The notes below the pieces were generated by a model. It worked only from the letters and a program-made list of their open reading frames with translations. It searched no databases and had not been told where the DNA came from. Positions 1 through 7,240 of a stretch of DNA of 64,000 nt are shown one piece after another. Every line of letters begins with the position of its first letter. The stretch's first letter is position 1. This DNA is from Streptomyces sedi (lineage in GTDB: Bacteria; Actinomycetota; Actinomycetes; Streptomycetales; Streptomycetaceae). The stretch covers positions 30,235 through 94,234 of the forward strand of contig NZ_VDGT01000026.1 of NCBI RefSeq assembly GCF_006335015.1, read 5' to 3'. The translations under genes and the position numbers were made by a program.

Positions 1-67
1 GGTAACCGCCGATGAGGGGGCAGGGGCGGGGGTAGCGGGCCCGGGCATCGAGCACATCTCGAAGTGA

Positions 68-282
68 GAGCTCTCCGCGCGGGCGGAGGAGGTCCGCGGC
101 ATCGGGACAACGTCACCCAACAAACGCAGTGTTGTACGCGCGGGCGGAGGTGGCCCGGACCACCCCGACGACTGGCTGAGCGACGAGGAGTGCTCCCCTC
201 CGCGCGGGCGGAGATGGTTCGAACGGCTCTGGCTTCTCCTCGCGATAGGCAGCGTGGTCTTCGTGCGGGCGCGGAAGGCGCT
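68..282 (+). CRISPR. Decayed type I-E-like CRISPR array, four degenerate repeats
   Basis: Four degenerate copies of a repeat start at 68, 129, 190 and 254. The first two steps are exactly 61 bases, which is the 29-base repeat plus 32-base spacer of type I-E arrays. The core GCGCGGGCGGAG is identical in the first three copies (77, 138, 202). The third copy begins GTGCTCCCC, like actinomycete I-E repeats, but has three extra bases (TCC) before the core. The fourth (GTGGTCTTC then GTGCGGGCG) begins exactly 32 bases after the third ends but is badly mutated. No two copies are identical, so the array is dead. A cas3 fragment lies 470 bases downstream. Confidence 0.7.
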
Positions 283-451
283 GGGGGCCGATGGCCAGCG
301 TCGGTGCTTGCCGATTCCGTCGGCGAAGGCCGTCAAGCGCCAGCCGGCAAGACGTCTTCTCCCCCAGGCGTTCCCCAACTCCCGGCAACTGCCACACCGC
401 CACCGCAAAGCGGCAGCTCAACGCCCCTGCCGCGCCGGAAGGCTGAGCCCG

Positions 452-501
452 CTGTAAATCTGCCGGCTCAGCCTTCCCAGGTTCGAATCCTGGCGCCGCC
501 A
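452..501 (+). other. 3' half of a tRNA-Tyr gene (att-site-like remnant)
   Basis: From the anticodon loop (CTGTAAA, anticodon GTA) the sequence runs through a long class-II variable arm, a perfect T arm (CCAGG TTCGAAT CCTGG) and the 3' acceptor strand CGCCGCC plus A. The 5' half is missing: the bases before the loop do not pair with TCTGC, and no GGCGGCG acceptor strand lies upstream. Starting in the anticodon loop and ending at the tRNA 3' end is what actinomycete integrative elements leave at their junctions. I read it as an old attL or attR in a tRNA-Tyr gene rather than a working tRNA. Bases 283-451 and 502-601 hold nothing I recognise. Confidence 0.7.
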
Positions 502-601
502 CAGTGCGAGAGAGGCCCTCTGACCAGCGAATACGGCTGGGCGGGGGGTCTTTTTGCTGGGGCTGGGCTGGGGGTGTTCGAACGGGCGGCGGTCGAACAG
601 C

Positions 602-695
602 GCGACTGCCCGCGCTCGCGCCGGGAGGACGTGACCGTGACCGACGTGGAACCGTTCGTCTGGGACGCCGAACACCCCGCTCGTGCGGGGAGGAC
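602..695 (-). CRISPR. Pair of degenerate I-E-like CRISPR repeats, opposite orientation
   Basis: Two 29-base segments (602-630 and 667-695) end in CGCTCGCGCCGGGAGGAC and CGCTCGTGCGGGGAGGAC. Read on the minus strand they begin GTCCTCCC, another actinomycete type I-E repeat form. They are 36 bases apart instead of 32. The second keeps the hairpin CCCCGCTCGTGCGGGG. They sit directly before the cas3 fragment and point away from the array at 68-282, so the original locus probably had arrays on both sides, or two arrays have been joined by deletion. Confidence 0.5.
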
Positions 696-750
696 GCATG
701 GCAGAGACACTTTGCGCGCGGCGGGCCCGTGCGGAGGCGGGGGCCGATAG

Positions 751-1174
751 CTGGACACGGGGGCGGTCTACCGCGCGCTGTGGGGCACCGTGGTGAGCAG
801 GACCGTGCGGGCCCGTATCGCCGCGGCGCTCGGTCTCGCGGTCGAGGAGGCGCGCGAAGTCACGGCGTTCTGGGCGGCCCTGCACGACATGGGGAAGATC
901 ACCCCGCCCTTCCAGATGCAGGTCCCGCCGCGTTCGATCGGATGAGCGGGGAGTCGTTCTACCGCTTCAGCCAGGGGAGCGAGAAGCGGCGCGAGTTCCG
1001 AACGAGATGGCCACCTACTGGGCGCTGCTCGGTCTGCTGGCCGAGGTCGGCTACCCGGAACATGCGATGAGCCGCAGGTCCGTTGCCCACCAGGTGGCTC
1101 AGCTTTTCGGCGGTCACCACGGGCATTTCGGTGGCGTGCTCAAACGGAAGGACCTGCTGCTGGACACGTCTTGA
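751..1174 (+). pseudogene. cas3: cas3 remnant (HD nuclease domain, frameshifted)
   Basis: Two pieces in different frames resemble the N-terminal HD domain of Cas3, the nuclease-helicase of type I CRISPR systems. The first (751-942) contains FWAALHDMGKITPPFQ, matching the Cas3 pattern of HD followed by GK and a phenylalanine-glutamine pair, and stops at 943. The second (about 947-1171) contains VAHQVAQLFGGHHGHF and VLKRKDLL, the downstream double-histidine motif, and stops at 1172. No start codon, no helicase part and no other cas gene are present. The gene is a fragment with at least one frameshift and is cut off 3' at a palindrome (1180-1198) where Rhs sequence begins. The assignment rests on motif recognition. 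Confidence 0.7.
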
Positions 1175-1921
1175 GTCAGGTCGACCCGTCGGGTCGACTC
1201 CCTCTCCGGGGCCGAACTCGACAGCCGGTTCTTCGCCATTGTCACCGACCAGGTCGGGACGCCCGCCGAACTCGTTGACGAGAACGGCGACATAGCCTGG
1301 CGCGCCCGCGCCACCCTCTGGGGAGTCACGGCTTGGCCGGCCGAAAGCCACGCGTATACCCCGCTGCGCTTCCCGGGCCAGTACCACGACCCCGAAAGGG
1401 GACTCCACTACAACCGCTACCGCTACTACGACCCGGCGGTGGCACGCTTCCTGTCACCCGACCCGCTCGGCTTGGAACCGGCCCCCAACCCGTTCACGTA
1501 CCCATACAACCCGCACGTCTTCGTCGATCCGCTCGGCCTGTCGCCCTACGGTGGCTTCCGAGGCCGGATGAGAGCCTGGTTCGGTGGTGACAGGGTCCGA
1601 CAGGAAGCTGTCGATCAGCAGATGCGTGCGGCCCGTACACCGACACGGCTAGGAGATCTGGAAGGGATCGAACTTCCCGACATAGGAACTGACCCTATGA
1701 AGGAGGGGATCATGCGCAGCATGGGTGACGAGCAGCTTCTCGAAGCCATCAACGCCCCGGACGGCATCGGTCACGTGGTCACGCTGGGGGAGGGCTCGGT
1801 CTCTCAGGGAAAACATCGGATCAACGAGGCGCTCTCACGGATGAACAACCCACGGCATCCGGGGATTACGCCCGACACGGAGATTCTGGTGCTCGGCGAC
1901 AGATGGGGCGACGCTTCGTGA
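1175..1921 (+). pseudogene. Rhs/YD-repeat protein C-terminus with toxin tip, 5'-truncated
   Basis: The reading frame carries the hallmark end of an Rhs core: a TDQVGTPAELVDENG segment, then RFPGQYHDPERGLHYNRYRY and ARFLSPDPLGL, followed by DPLGLSPYG. After this comes a variable tip of about 120 residues, the usual place of the toxin domain in polymorphic toxins. The tip includes SQGKHRINEAL and ends ILVLGDRWGDAS. The KHRINEAL stretch faintly recalls ParB-like nuclease folds, but I do not assign an activity. Full Rhs proteins exceed 1,000 residues; here everything upstream is lost and replaced by the cas3 scrap, so this is a displaced tip or a silent cassette. It overlaps the next gene by four bases. 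Confidence 0.75.
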
Positions 1922-2307
1922 GATTCCGACGCATTCGTATGCATTTCGAGCGACGTATCCCATCCCCCGTAGGCTGGCCGGTTCCTGCCCACCCCAGGCG
2001 TGCGACCCCACTGGAGATCGCAGAGCTGATCGAGAAGGCGAAGAGGCGAGGTGACAGCCGTATCGGACGCGGATATGTTCCGGTGAGCCAGGATGCCTGG
2101 TGTGCGATCACTCCCATTCAGTACGAAGAGTCACCGGACCCAGCCTGGATCTGCGTTTTTTGGCAGTATGGTGGACGGGAGAGCTACCGTTTGGGAATCT
2201 CTCATCAAGATTTCTCGCTTTTGGACTTGCTTTCGCGTGATGAGCAGGTGCAGGCGATGCAGCGGCTCATGCTCAGGGCGTCCCTGGGGAAGCGCAAGTC
2301 CAATTGA
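1918..2307 (+). CDS. Probable immunity protein of the Rhs toxin tip
   Basis: A 129-residue soluble protein with no family I recognise. I chose the GTG at 1918, overlapping the stop of the toxin tip (GTGA), because the N-terminus then aligns with the paralogue at 2528 (VRFRRIRMHFERRIPSP against MKFGVIRTRFERRVPSP). An ATG at 1903 would add five residues. Its position right behind the toxin tip with translational coupling is typical of immunity genes. Shared features with the paralogue are ERR-PSP near the N-terminus, a central GRGYVP, a W-C-A segment and a C-terminal VMQRLMLR-like helix. The immunity role is inferred from position only. Its codon use looks less biased to G+C than that of chromosomal neighbours. 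Confidence 0.65.
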   Translation: MRFRRIRMHFERRIPSPVGWPVPAHPRRATPLEIAELIEKAKRRGDSRIGRGYVPVSQDAWCAITPIQYEESPDPAWICVFWQYGGRESYRLGISHQDFSLLDLLSRDEQVQAMQRLMLRASLGKRKSN

Positions 2308-2339
2308 TGGCTGCGTGGAATCTGCGATTCTTCCCCTAC

Positions 2340-2527
2340 TGAGGTTTTCTCGGTGAGTTCGACCGTGTTCGAAGCGGGTGAGGACGGGTCAGGCGCGGGT
2401 GACTTCCCCGATTCGGCTGAGGGTGAGGGTGAAGGTGACGTGTTGTAGGGCTTTCCAGCGGGTTTTGAGTAGGGCCGTGGCACGTTCGCCGAGGGCCCGG
2501 AGTCGGGTGAGGTGGTCGTTGAGTAAC
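2340..2527 (-). pseudogene. Transposase C-terminal scrap (IS5-like)
   Basis: On the minus strand the frame reads LTRLRALGERATALLKTRWKALQHVTF and then TLTLSRIGEVTRA, a stop, and PVLTRFEHGRTH. This matches the tail of IS5-group DDE transposases as I remember it (ALLKTRWKAL followed by ARAALVL-FEHGR). Only about 60 codons remain and the frame is interrupted by a TGA at 2389-2391. No terminal inverted repeats were found. The scrap fills the gap between the two paralogous immunity-like genes and touches the start codon of the second. Confidence 0.5.
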
Positions 2528-2920
2528 ATGAAATTCGGTGTCATTCGAACGCGCTTCGAGCGGCGGGTTCCATCGCCTTTCGGTTGGCTTGTTCCCGCTC
2601 GCCCCAGACGTGTATATCCGCAGGAAATGGCCCGGTTGATCGAGAAGGCGGAGGGGCGTGGCTACAGCAGGCGCGCTCGGGGGTATGTGCCGTCTCCGGG
2701 CAAGGGTGAATGGTGCGCCGTCGTGGCCATACTCTACGAGGCCACACCCGAGCCGGCTCATGTCTGTCTTGTGTGGCCCAAGGGTGCCGAGGAGAGCTAT
2801 CGGCTTGACGTTTCGCTGAAGGATTACGCCCGGTTGGACAGGCTCTCCAGGGTCCAACAGGCAGAGGTTATGCAGAGGCTCATGCTCAGGATGGTCGGGA
2901 AGGGTGCGCCCAAGAGCTGA
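2528..2920 (+). CDS. Second immunity-like protein, paralogue of 1918-2307
   Basis: A 130-residue protein clearly related to the preceding gene over its whole length: FERRVPSPFGW, LIEKAEGRGYSR, RGYVPSPGKGEWCAV, EESYRLDVSLKDYARLDRLSR and VMQRLMLR all have counterparts. The frame is open for another 150 bases upstream, but the ATG at 2528 matches the start of the paralogue. Tandem diverged immunity genes after an Rhs tip are common and are thought to record past toxin tips. The toxin matching this copy is absent here, so it may be an orphan immunity gene. Function is inferred from context; no family is recognised. Confidence 0.6.
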   Translation: MKFGVIRTRFERRVPSPFGWLVPARPRRVYPQEMARLIEKAEGRGYSRRARGYVPSPGKGEWCAVVAILYEATPEPAHVCLVWPKGAEESYRLDVSLKDYARLDRLSRVQQAEVMQRLMLRMVGKGAPKS

Positions 2921-3199
2921 AGTTTGCTGAGTATTATTCCTGTCGGCTCTGGGTTTCTGGAGACTAGTGGGATCCCGGTGTTGAGCTGTCAGTCCGAGGT
3001 GCGGATAAGTGGGATCGGGTGGGCAGCGGTTCAGCGGCCTGCGGGTGCGAATCCGCCACACGGAGCAGTGCATCTTGACGGTTCTGCGTTGCGGGTGGTG
3101 TGCCCCTGGGGGTAGGTGGGCGTTTCTCTGGAGCCGTTCTCCGTGAAGTAGAGCAGCTTCGAGTGTGTGGTTGTCGAACGTTGTCCCCGCCTGGTTCCC

Positions 3200-3220
3200 G
3201 GTTCGAATCCTGGCGCCGCC
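3200..3220 (+). repeat. 21-base direct repeat of the tRNA-Tyr 3' end (second att-like trace)
   Basis: Bases 3200-3220 repeat bases 480-500 exactly (T-loop TTCGAAT through acceptor CGCCGCC), and TTCCC precedes both with a two-base difference in spacing. The rest of the tRNA is not recognisable. Together with the 452-501 copy and the integrase tail at 3396-3530 this outlines a former integrated element of about 2.7 kb, presumably a larger one reduced by deletion. I see no gene in the rest of 2921-3395. A T-arm-like stretch near 3035-3055 does not fold into a tRNA. Confidence 0.6.
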
Positions 3221-3395
3221 GCAGCAAAGAAATGACCCCTGGCCTGCGGGAACGCAGTCAGGTGTCGCTCTTCTGGTCGCCAGGACCTTCGAGGTCGAAT
3301 GCATCTTATGTTCCCTTCTGTCACACCCGAATTCGCCTGCTGACCAGCGCGTGTGGGGTGTCTGTGGAAAGAAACGGGGCCTCGATCGCTGGGTG

Positions 3396-3530
3396 TCAGG
3401 CCGCGAGTCGGGCGGCAATCTCGGCGTTCTCGGCGTCGTCGGTGTCCTTGATGAACCTTGTGTAGACGTGGAGCAGCGCCGCGACGCTGTGGCCGGCGCG
3501 CTTGGCGGCGGTCTGCGGGCCCTACTCCCT
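3396..3530 (-). pseudogene. Tyrosine recombinase (integrase) C-terminal remnant
   Basis: Read on the minus strand the frame gives AAKRAGHSVAALLHVYTRFIKDT and ends AEIAARLAA before a TGA at 3396-3398. The AGHS segment followed by LL-VY matches the C-terminal active-site region (histidine box and catalytic tyrosine) of phage and AICE integrases of Streptomyces. About 42 codons remain, and an in-frame TAG lies just upstream. It sits 175 bases from the tRNA end copy at 3200-3220, the normal place for the integrase gene beside its attachment site. The 3531-3723 interval shows only a CATCGCCG short repeat (3579-3605). Confidence 0.65.
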
Positions 3531-3723
3531 GCTGGCTCCTTCTCGCTCCTCTCGTCTCCCGGCGAGAACGTCACCGACCGCATCGCCGCATCGCCGCATC
3601 GCCGCGTTGGCTAACGCCCTGCGCCGCGGGGCGTCCGACCCGCACCGCCCACCGCACGAGTGGGTTCGCGTCCGGGGGCCGACCTCCTGACCGTCGGGTC
3701 GCTTCCGTGCCGGCGTGGGTGGT

Positions 3724-4458
3724 TCAGCCGCTGGTCTCGCTGAGTGCGGTGTAGGCGGCTTCGGCGCGGCGGCCTGGGGTGGCGTCGGTGGGGGCGTGGG
3801 CGAGGAAGCCGTCGGTGGTTCCGGTGTAGCGGATGCGTCCGGCTTGCAGGACGGTGACGTGGTCGGACTCCTCGGCGAGGTCGGCGACGTCGTGGGTGGA
3901 GAGCAGGACGGTGACCTCGTCGGTCAGGGCGGCCAGGACGTCGCGGAAGATGCGTCGTTGGCGGGGGTCCATGCCGGCGGTGGGTTCGTCGAGGAGGAGG
4001 ACGCGGGCCTGGTGGACGAGTGCGGCGGCGACGCCGACGCGGCGGAGTTGTCCGCCGGAGAGGCGTCGTGCGCGGGTGTCGGCCTGGTCGGCGAGGTCGA
4101 CCCTGGCCAGGGCCGTGGCGGAGGCGGTCCAGGCGTCGGTGCGGTTCATGCCCTTCAACCAGCCGGTGTAGGCGACCTGTTCGCGTGCGGTCAGGGCGGT
4201 CATGGCGGTGATGTGCTGCGGCATCCAGGCGACGGCGCCTCGGTAGGCGCGGGCGCGTGAGGGGAGGTCGCCGAGGTGGACGTTTCCGGTGCGGGGGCGG
4301 GTGACGCCGGCGGCGAGGCGGAGCAGGGTGGACTTGCCGGCGCCGTTGGGGCCCAGGAGAACGGTCACCCCCGGGGGCAGCTGGTAGTCGAGGTTGCTGA
4401 GTACCGGGCGGGCCCAGGGGCGGTAGGCGTAGGTGCAGGCGCGTAGGTGGAGAGTCAT
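3724..4458 (-). CDS. ABC transporter ATP-binding protein
   Basis: A 244-residue nucleotide-binding subunit that drives an ABC transporter by ATP hydrolysis at the inner face of the membrane. Walker A GPNGAGKST is at residues 36-44, signature LSGGQ at 133-137, Walker B LLLDEP at 154-159 and the H-loop histidine at 189. The length is that of a single ABC domain. It is the last gene of a three-gene minus-strand operon, six bases behind the membrane-protein gene at 4465-5064. The organisation (one ATPase, two unlike membrane proteins) suggests an exporter; the substrate cannot be read from the sequence. Confidence 0.9.
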   Translation of the reverse strand: MTLHLRACTYAYRPWARPVLSNLDYQLPPGVTVLLGPNGAGKSTLLRLAAGVTRPRTGNVHLGDLPSRARAYRGAVAWMPQHITAMTALTAREQVAYTGWLKGMNRTDAWTASATALARVDLADQADTRARRLSGGQLRRVGVAAALVHQARVLLLDEPTAGMDPRQRRIFRDVLAALTDEVTVLLSTHDVADLAEESDHVTVLQAGRIRYTGTTDGFLAHAPTDATPGRRAEAAYTALSETSG

Positions 4459-4464
4459 GGGCCC

Positions 4465-5064
4465 TCAGTTCGGGGACGGGGTCTCGGTCGGGCGGACCGT
4501 GCCGTGCAGGAGGAGGCCCGAGGCCAGGGCGAGGCAGGCGGCGAGGGCCGCGGGCAGGTCGCCGTTCGGCTCGGGCAGAACGGTCCAGAACGCCGCGTGC
4601 CCGCCCCGGGAGAAGCCGGCGAAGATCACGGCGAAGATCCACAGCACGGGGGCGGCGATCGCGGCCTGGCCGACGAACACCCGGGCGCACAGCAGGAGTC
4701 CGGTGAGGAAGGCGACGTTGCGCCCGGCGGCCACGGCGTAGGTGTCGCCGGTCAGCAGGTGGACCGCGCCGCCGACGGCCAGGGCGAGGGCGCAGACGCC
4801 GAGGACGAGCCCCGCGTCCAGCGCCCGCACCCGCCGGGTCGCCGTCTCCTCCGCCTCGGCCAGCCGGGAGCCGAGGGAGAGTTCGAGCGCGGCGCAAAGG
4901 GGGATGGGGGCCATCAGCACGAAGAGCACGGGGTTGGCCGAGCCGCTCAGGATCGAGGGCAGTTCGACGGTGGCGTCGCCCAGCACCGCCACGGCCGCCG
5001 CGAAGGCGCCAAGCCCCCACGCCAGCACGGAGAACGCGCGCCGTCCCTTCAGCCACCACCACAT
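4465..5064 (-). CDS. Integral membrane protein, ABC transporter component
   Basis: A 199-residue, strongly hydrophobic protein with about six predicted membrane spans beginning just after MWWWLKGRRAF. No family is recognised with certainty. Its ATG overlaps the stop codon of the upstream membrane-protein gene (ATGA at 5061-5064), and the ATPase gene follows after six bases, so the three are almost certainly co-translated. I take it as a permease subunit of the adjacent ABC ATPase, by context. The short charged loops and the lack of a signal peptide fit an ABC-2-like half-transporter. Confidence 0.75.
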   Translation of the reverse strand: MWWWLKGRRAFSVLAWGLGAFAAAVAVLGDATVELPSILSGSANPVLFVLMAPIPLCAALELSLGSRLAEAEETATRRVRALDAGLVLGVCALALAVGGAVHLLTGDTYAVAAGRNVAFLTGLLLCARVFVGQAAIAAPVLWIFAVIFAGFSRGGHAAFWTVLPEPNGDLPAALAACLALASGLLLHGTVRPTETPSPN

Positions 5065-6374
5065 CAGACGTTCCCCGCGTTCTCGCCCGGGGCGCAGGCC
5101 GACGCCACTGCTTCCCGATACCAGTCGGCCTGCTCCGGGGGCGGCAACGCGTCGACGGCGGCGGCTCGTTGCTCGATGTCGGCGAGTACCTGGGCGCCGT
5201 CCTGGTAGAGCGGCAGCTCGTCCTGCTGGCGGCGCAGGTAGGCGTCGGCGCTGCCGGCGACGCCGGCGGCCCACAGCATGACGGTGCGCGCGGTGGTGCC
5301 GTCCGGTTCGGCGCAGGGGAAGAGCACCACGGTGTCGACGACGGCCAGCCGGGTCGTCTCGGCGGCGTGCAGACTGGTCAGGGGCAGGCGCCAGGTGCCG
5401 GCCGCGCGCACGCCGGAGGCGGTCAACCGGTCCTCCACCCGCGCCGGCGGCTCGACCGCCACGCCGGCGTCCGCCAGCAGCCGGAGCGTTTCGTCGATGT
5501 CGGCGCGCACGGCGGGCAGGTCCTCGGCGGTCGCCGCCGGCATACACACGACGGGTGCGTCACCGGCGCAGCTCGCCGGCGCGTGACCGGAGGAGGTCGG
5601 GGGAGAGTGCCCCCACTCCCGCACCATCGCGTAGGCGCCGACGGTGCCGCCCAACATCGCGACGCAGCCGGCCACCGCGCACAGCACCCGCCACGTCGGC
5701 CGCCAGACGGGCGTGGTCAGCAGAGTGAGACCCACGGCGAGTGCCCCCGCGAACAGCACGGGCGCGGCGACGGACGCCGGCGTCGGCAGCTCCCCGAAGC
5801 CCAACTCCTCCGGATACTGGCCCGATATGTGCCGCAACCAGAACGGCTCATAGGACCAGGCGGCGGCCACCGCGTAGAACACCGCCAGCGCGAGCACCGG
5901 CGCCACCACCACCCGGGGCAGCACCAGCCCGGCCGCGAAACCGATCAGCGAGTGCGCCACCGAGACCAGCCACGCCATCCCCGGCAGCACCAGACTCGCC
6001 AGGCTCGGCGCCTGCCCCTCGCGCACCAGGGCGAGCGAGACGGCCAGCGCGACCATGACACCCGACAACAACCACACCGGCGCCAACTCCCGCACGACCA
6101 CCCCGACTCGGGAACGCGCGGGCCCCAACGCCCAGACCCCGTCCCGCCGCAGCCGGCCGCTCTCCCACGCCCCCAGCGCCGCCGCCGTCGCGTAGACCAA
6201 CGGATACACGCTCAGCAGCACGGACGAGACGGTGCGCGGCGCGTACCCCAGACGCGGGTCCCCGGGGCGGTGGTCGGCGACGTAACCGCCGAAGAAGTAC
6301 AGCACGATCAACGCCAGCGCCAACGGCGCCAGCCACAGCGCGGCCGAGGCGCGCAACCAGGTTCGAAGTCTCAT
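5064..6374 (-). CDS. Polytopic membrane protein with large C-terminal exported or cytosolic domain
   Basis: A protein of 436 residues starting at the ATG at 6374 (MRLRTWLRASAALW). An in-frame TTG at 6416 would add 14 residues but has no better ribosome site. The first half has about six membrane spans, with an ABC-2-permease-like layout. The last 170 or so residues after the span ending near GAYAMVREWG are hydrophilic and rich in acidic and alanine residues, with two cysteines close together (CAGDAPVVC). It is the first gene of the operon with the ABC ATPase at 3724-4458. I infer a membrane subunit of that transporter; the hydrophilic domain is not recognised. Confidence 0.7.
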   Translation of the reverse strand: MRLRTWLRASAALWLAPLALALIVLYFFGGYVADHRPGDPRLGYAPRTVSSVLLSVYPLVYATAAALGAWESGRLRRDGVWALGPARSRVGVVVRELAPVWLLSGVMVALAVSLALVREGQAPSLASLVLPGMAWLVSVAHSLIGFAAGLVLPRVVVAPVLALAVFYAVAAAWSYEPFWLRHISGQYPEELGFGELPTPASVAAPVLFAGALAVGLTLLTTPVWRPTWRVLCAVAGCVAMLGGTVGAYAMVREWGHSPPTSSGHAPASCAGDAPVVCMPAATAEDLPAVRADIDETLRLLADAGVAVEPPARVEDRLTASGVRAAGTWRLPLTSLHAAETTRLAVVDTVVLFPCAEPDGTTARTVMLWAAGVAGSADAYLRRQQDELPLYQDGAQVLADIEQRAAAVDALPPPEQADWYREAVASACAPGENAGNV

Positions 6375-6690
6375 CAGGGTCCGGTCGTGAGAGGAGATGA
6401 CACCTTGCGTGGCCAACGCTTCACAGAAGCTACACGCCGCGGCACGCGGCGGTCATCCCCTGCTTCTGCTCGCCGGTCCACGGCTGTCCCACCACGGCAT
6501 CCACATGCGACCCCGCGTCAGATCCTCGGTCCCGGCACCCGCGGCGCGAGCGCGCGCGGGCGTCGTTCGGTCCGGTGGTCGTCGTCGGGCGCGGGCCCCT
6601 CCGTCCAAGCCACCGTTTACGCCATGGGAGGGATCAGGCGTTTTGAAGAACCCAAATGAACGGCAGCGCGGGACGGCGGAGCCATGCGGG

Positions 6691-7078
6691 GTGGCGATCG
6701 ATGTGCCCGTCGATCGATTCAAGATACTGTTTCAGTTGGCTAAAGAGCTGCCGAATGTGAACGGCGATGCGATCAGAACAAGCGCGTGTTCGCGCGAAGA
6801 TGCCGAAATGGTGGTGCGCACTTTTCGGTCCGTCAGGGGTGTGCTCAATGATTCGGTGGTGAACGTGCGGATCTGCGTAGCCGCGGATGTGGTGTGGACC
6901 GACACTTGAAGCGCTGCTGTCCAGGGTGCAGATCTCTGTGTCGACGGAGGATGCTCGTAAGTGGCATCCGCTGCTGAATCTGGTGCGCTGCACGCTGGGT
7001 AGCCGGGAGCTGTTTCTCAGAACTGGATATCGTAGTGATGAGTTGGTCGATGCGGTCGATATCCTCTTGGACCTTTGA
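6691..7078 (+). pseudogene. Unrecognised AT-richer gene, probably frameshifted
   Basis: Two overlapping frames look like one protein of about 128 residues broken by a frameshift near 6900. The first (GTG at 6691, after GGCGGAG) reads VAIDVPVDRFKILFQLAKEL and ends VVWTDT. The second (from 6887) reads LEALLSRVQISVSTEDARKW and ends ELVDAVDILLDL. The stretch 6620-7080 is visibly poorer in G+C than its neighbours, with codons ending in A or T, so it is probably foreign. Size and style recall small immunity-type proteins, but I recognise no family. Two separate small genes is the alternative. Bases 6375-6690 and 7079-7240 show nothing further. Confidence 0.45.
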
Positions 7079-7240
7079 TGTCTCTGTTTCAGTCGCAGAC
7101 GGCAGGGGTGCTATGGAGTGTCTCGGGGCTGATGGTCGCGGGTGAGTTGATCTTGCTGTGTCTGGTGTGGTCACCGCGCCGCAGCCCTCCTGGCAGGATC
7201 TGGCGGCGCAGCCGCCCCAGGGCCGCACCGTGACGCCCGC

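Noticed and set aside
721..745. CCCGTGCGGAGGCGG, possible third CRISPR repeat of the 602-695 group
   Set aside because: It is 46 bases from the previous core instead of about 61-65 and matches too few positions.
3020..3065. T-arm-like GCGGGTGCGAATCCGCC, possible second tRNA
   Set aside because: No acceptor, D or anticodon arm can be folded around it; at most it is another tRNA scrap.
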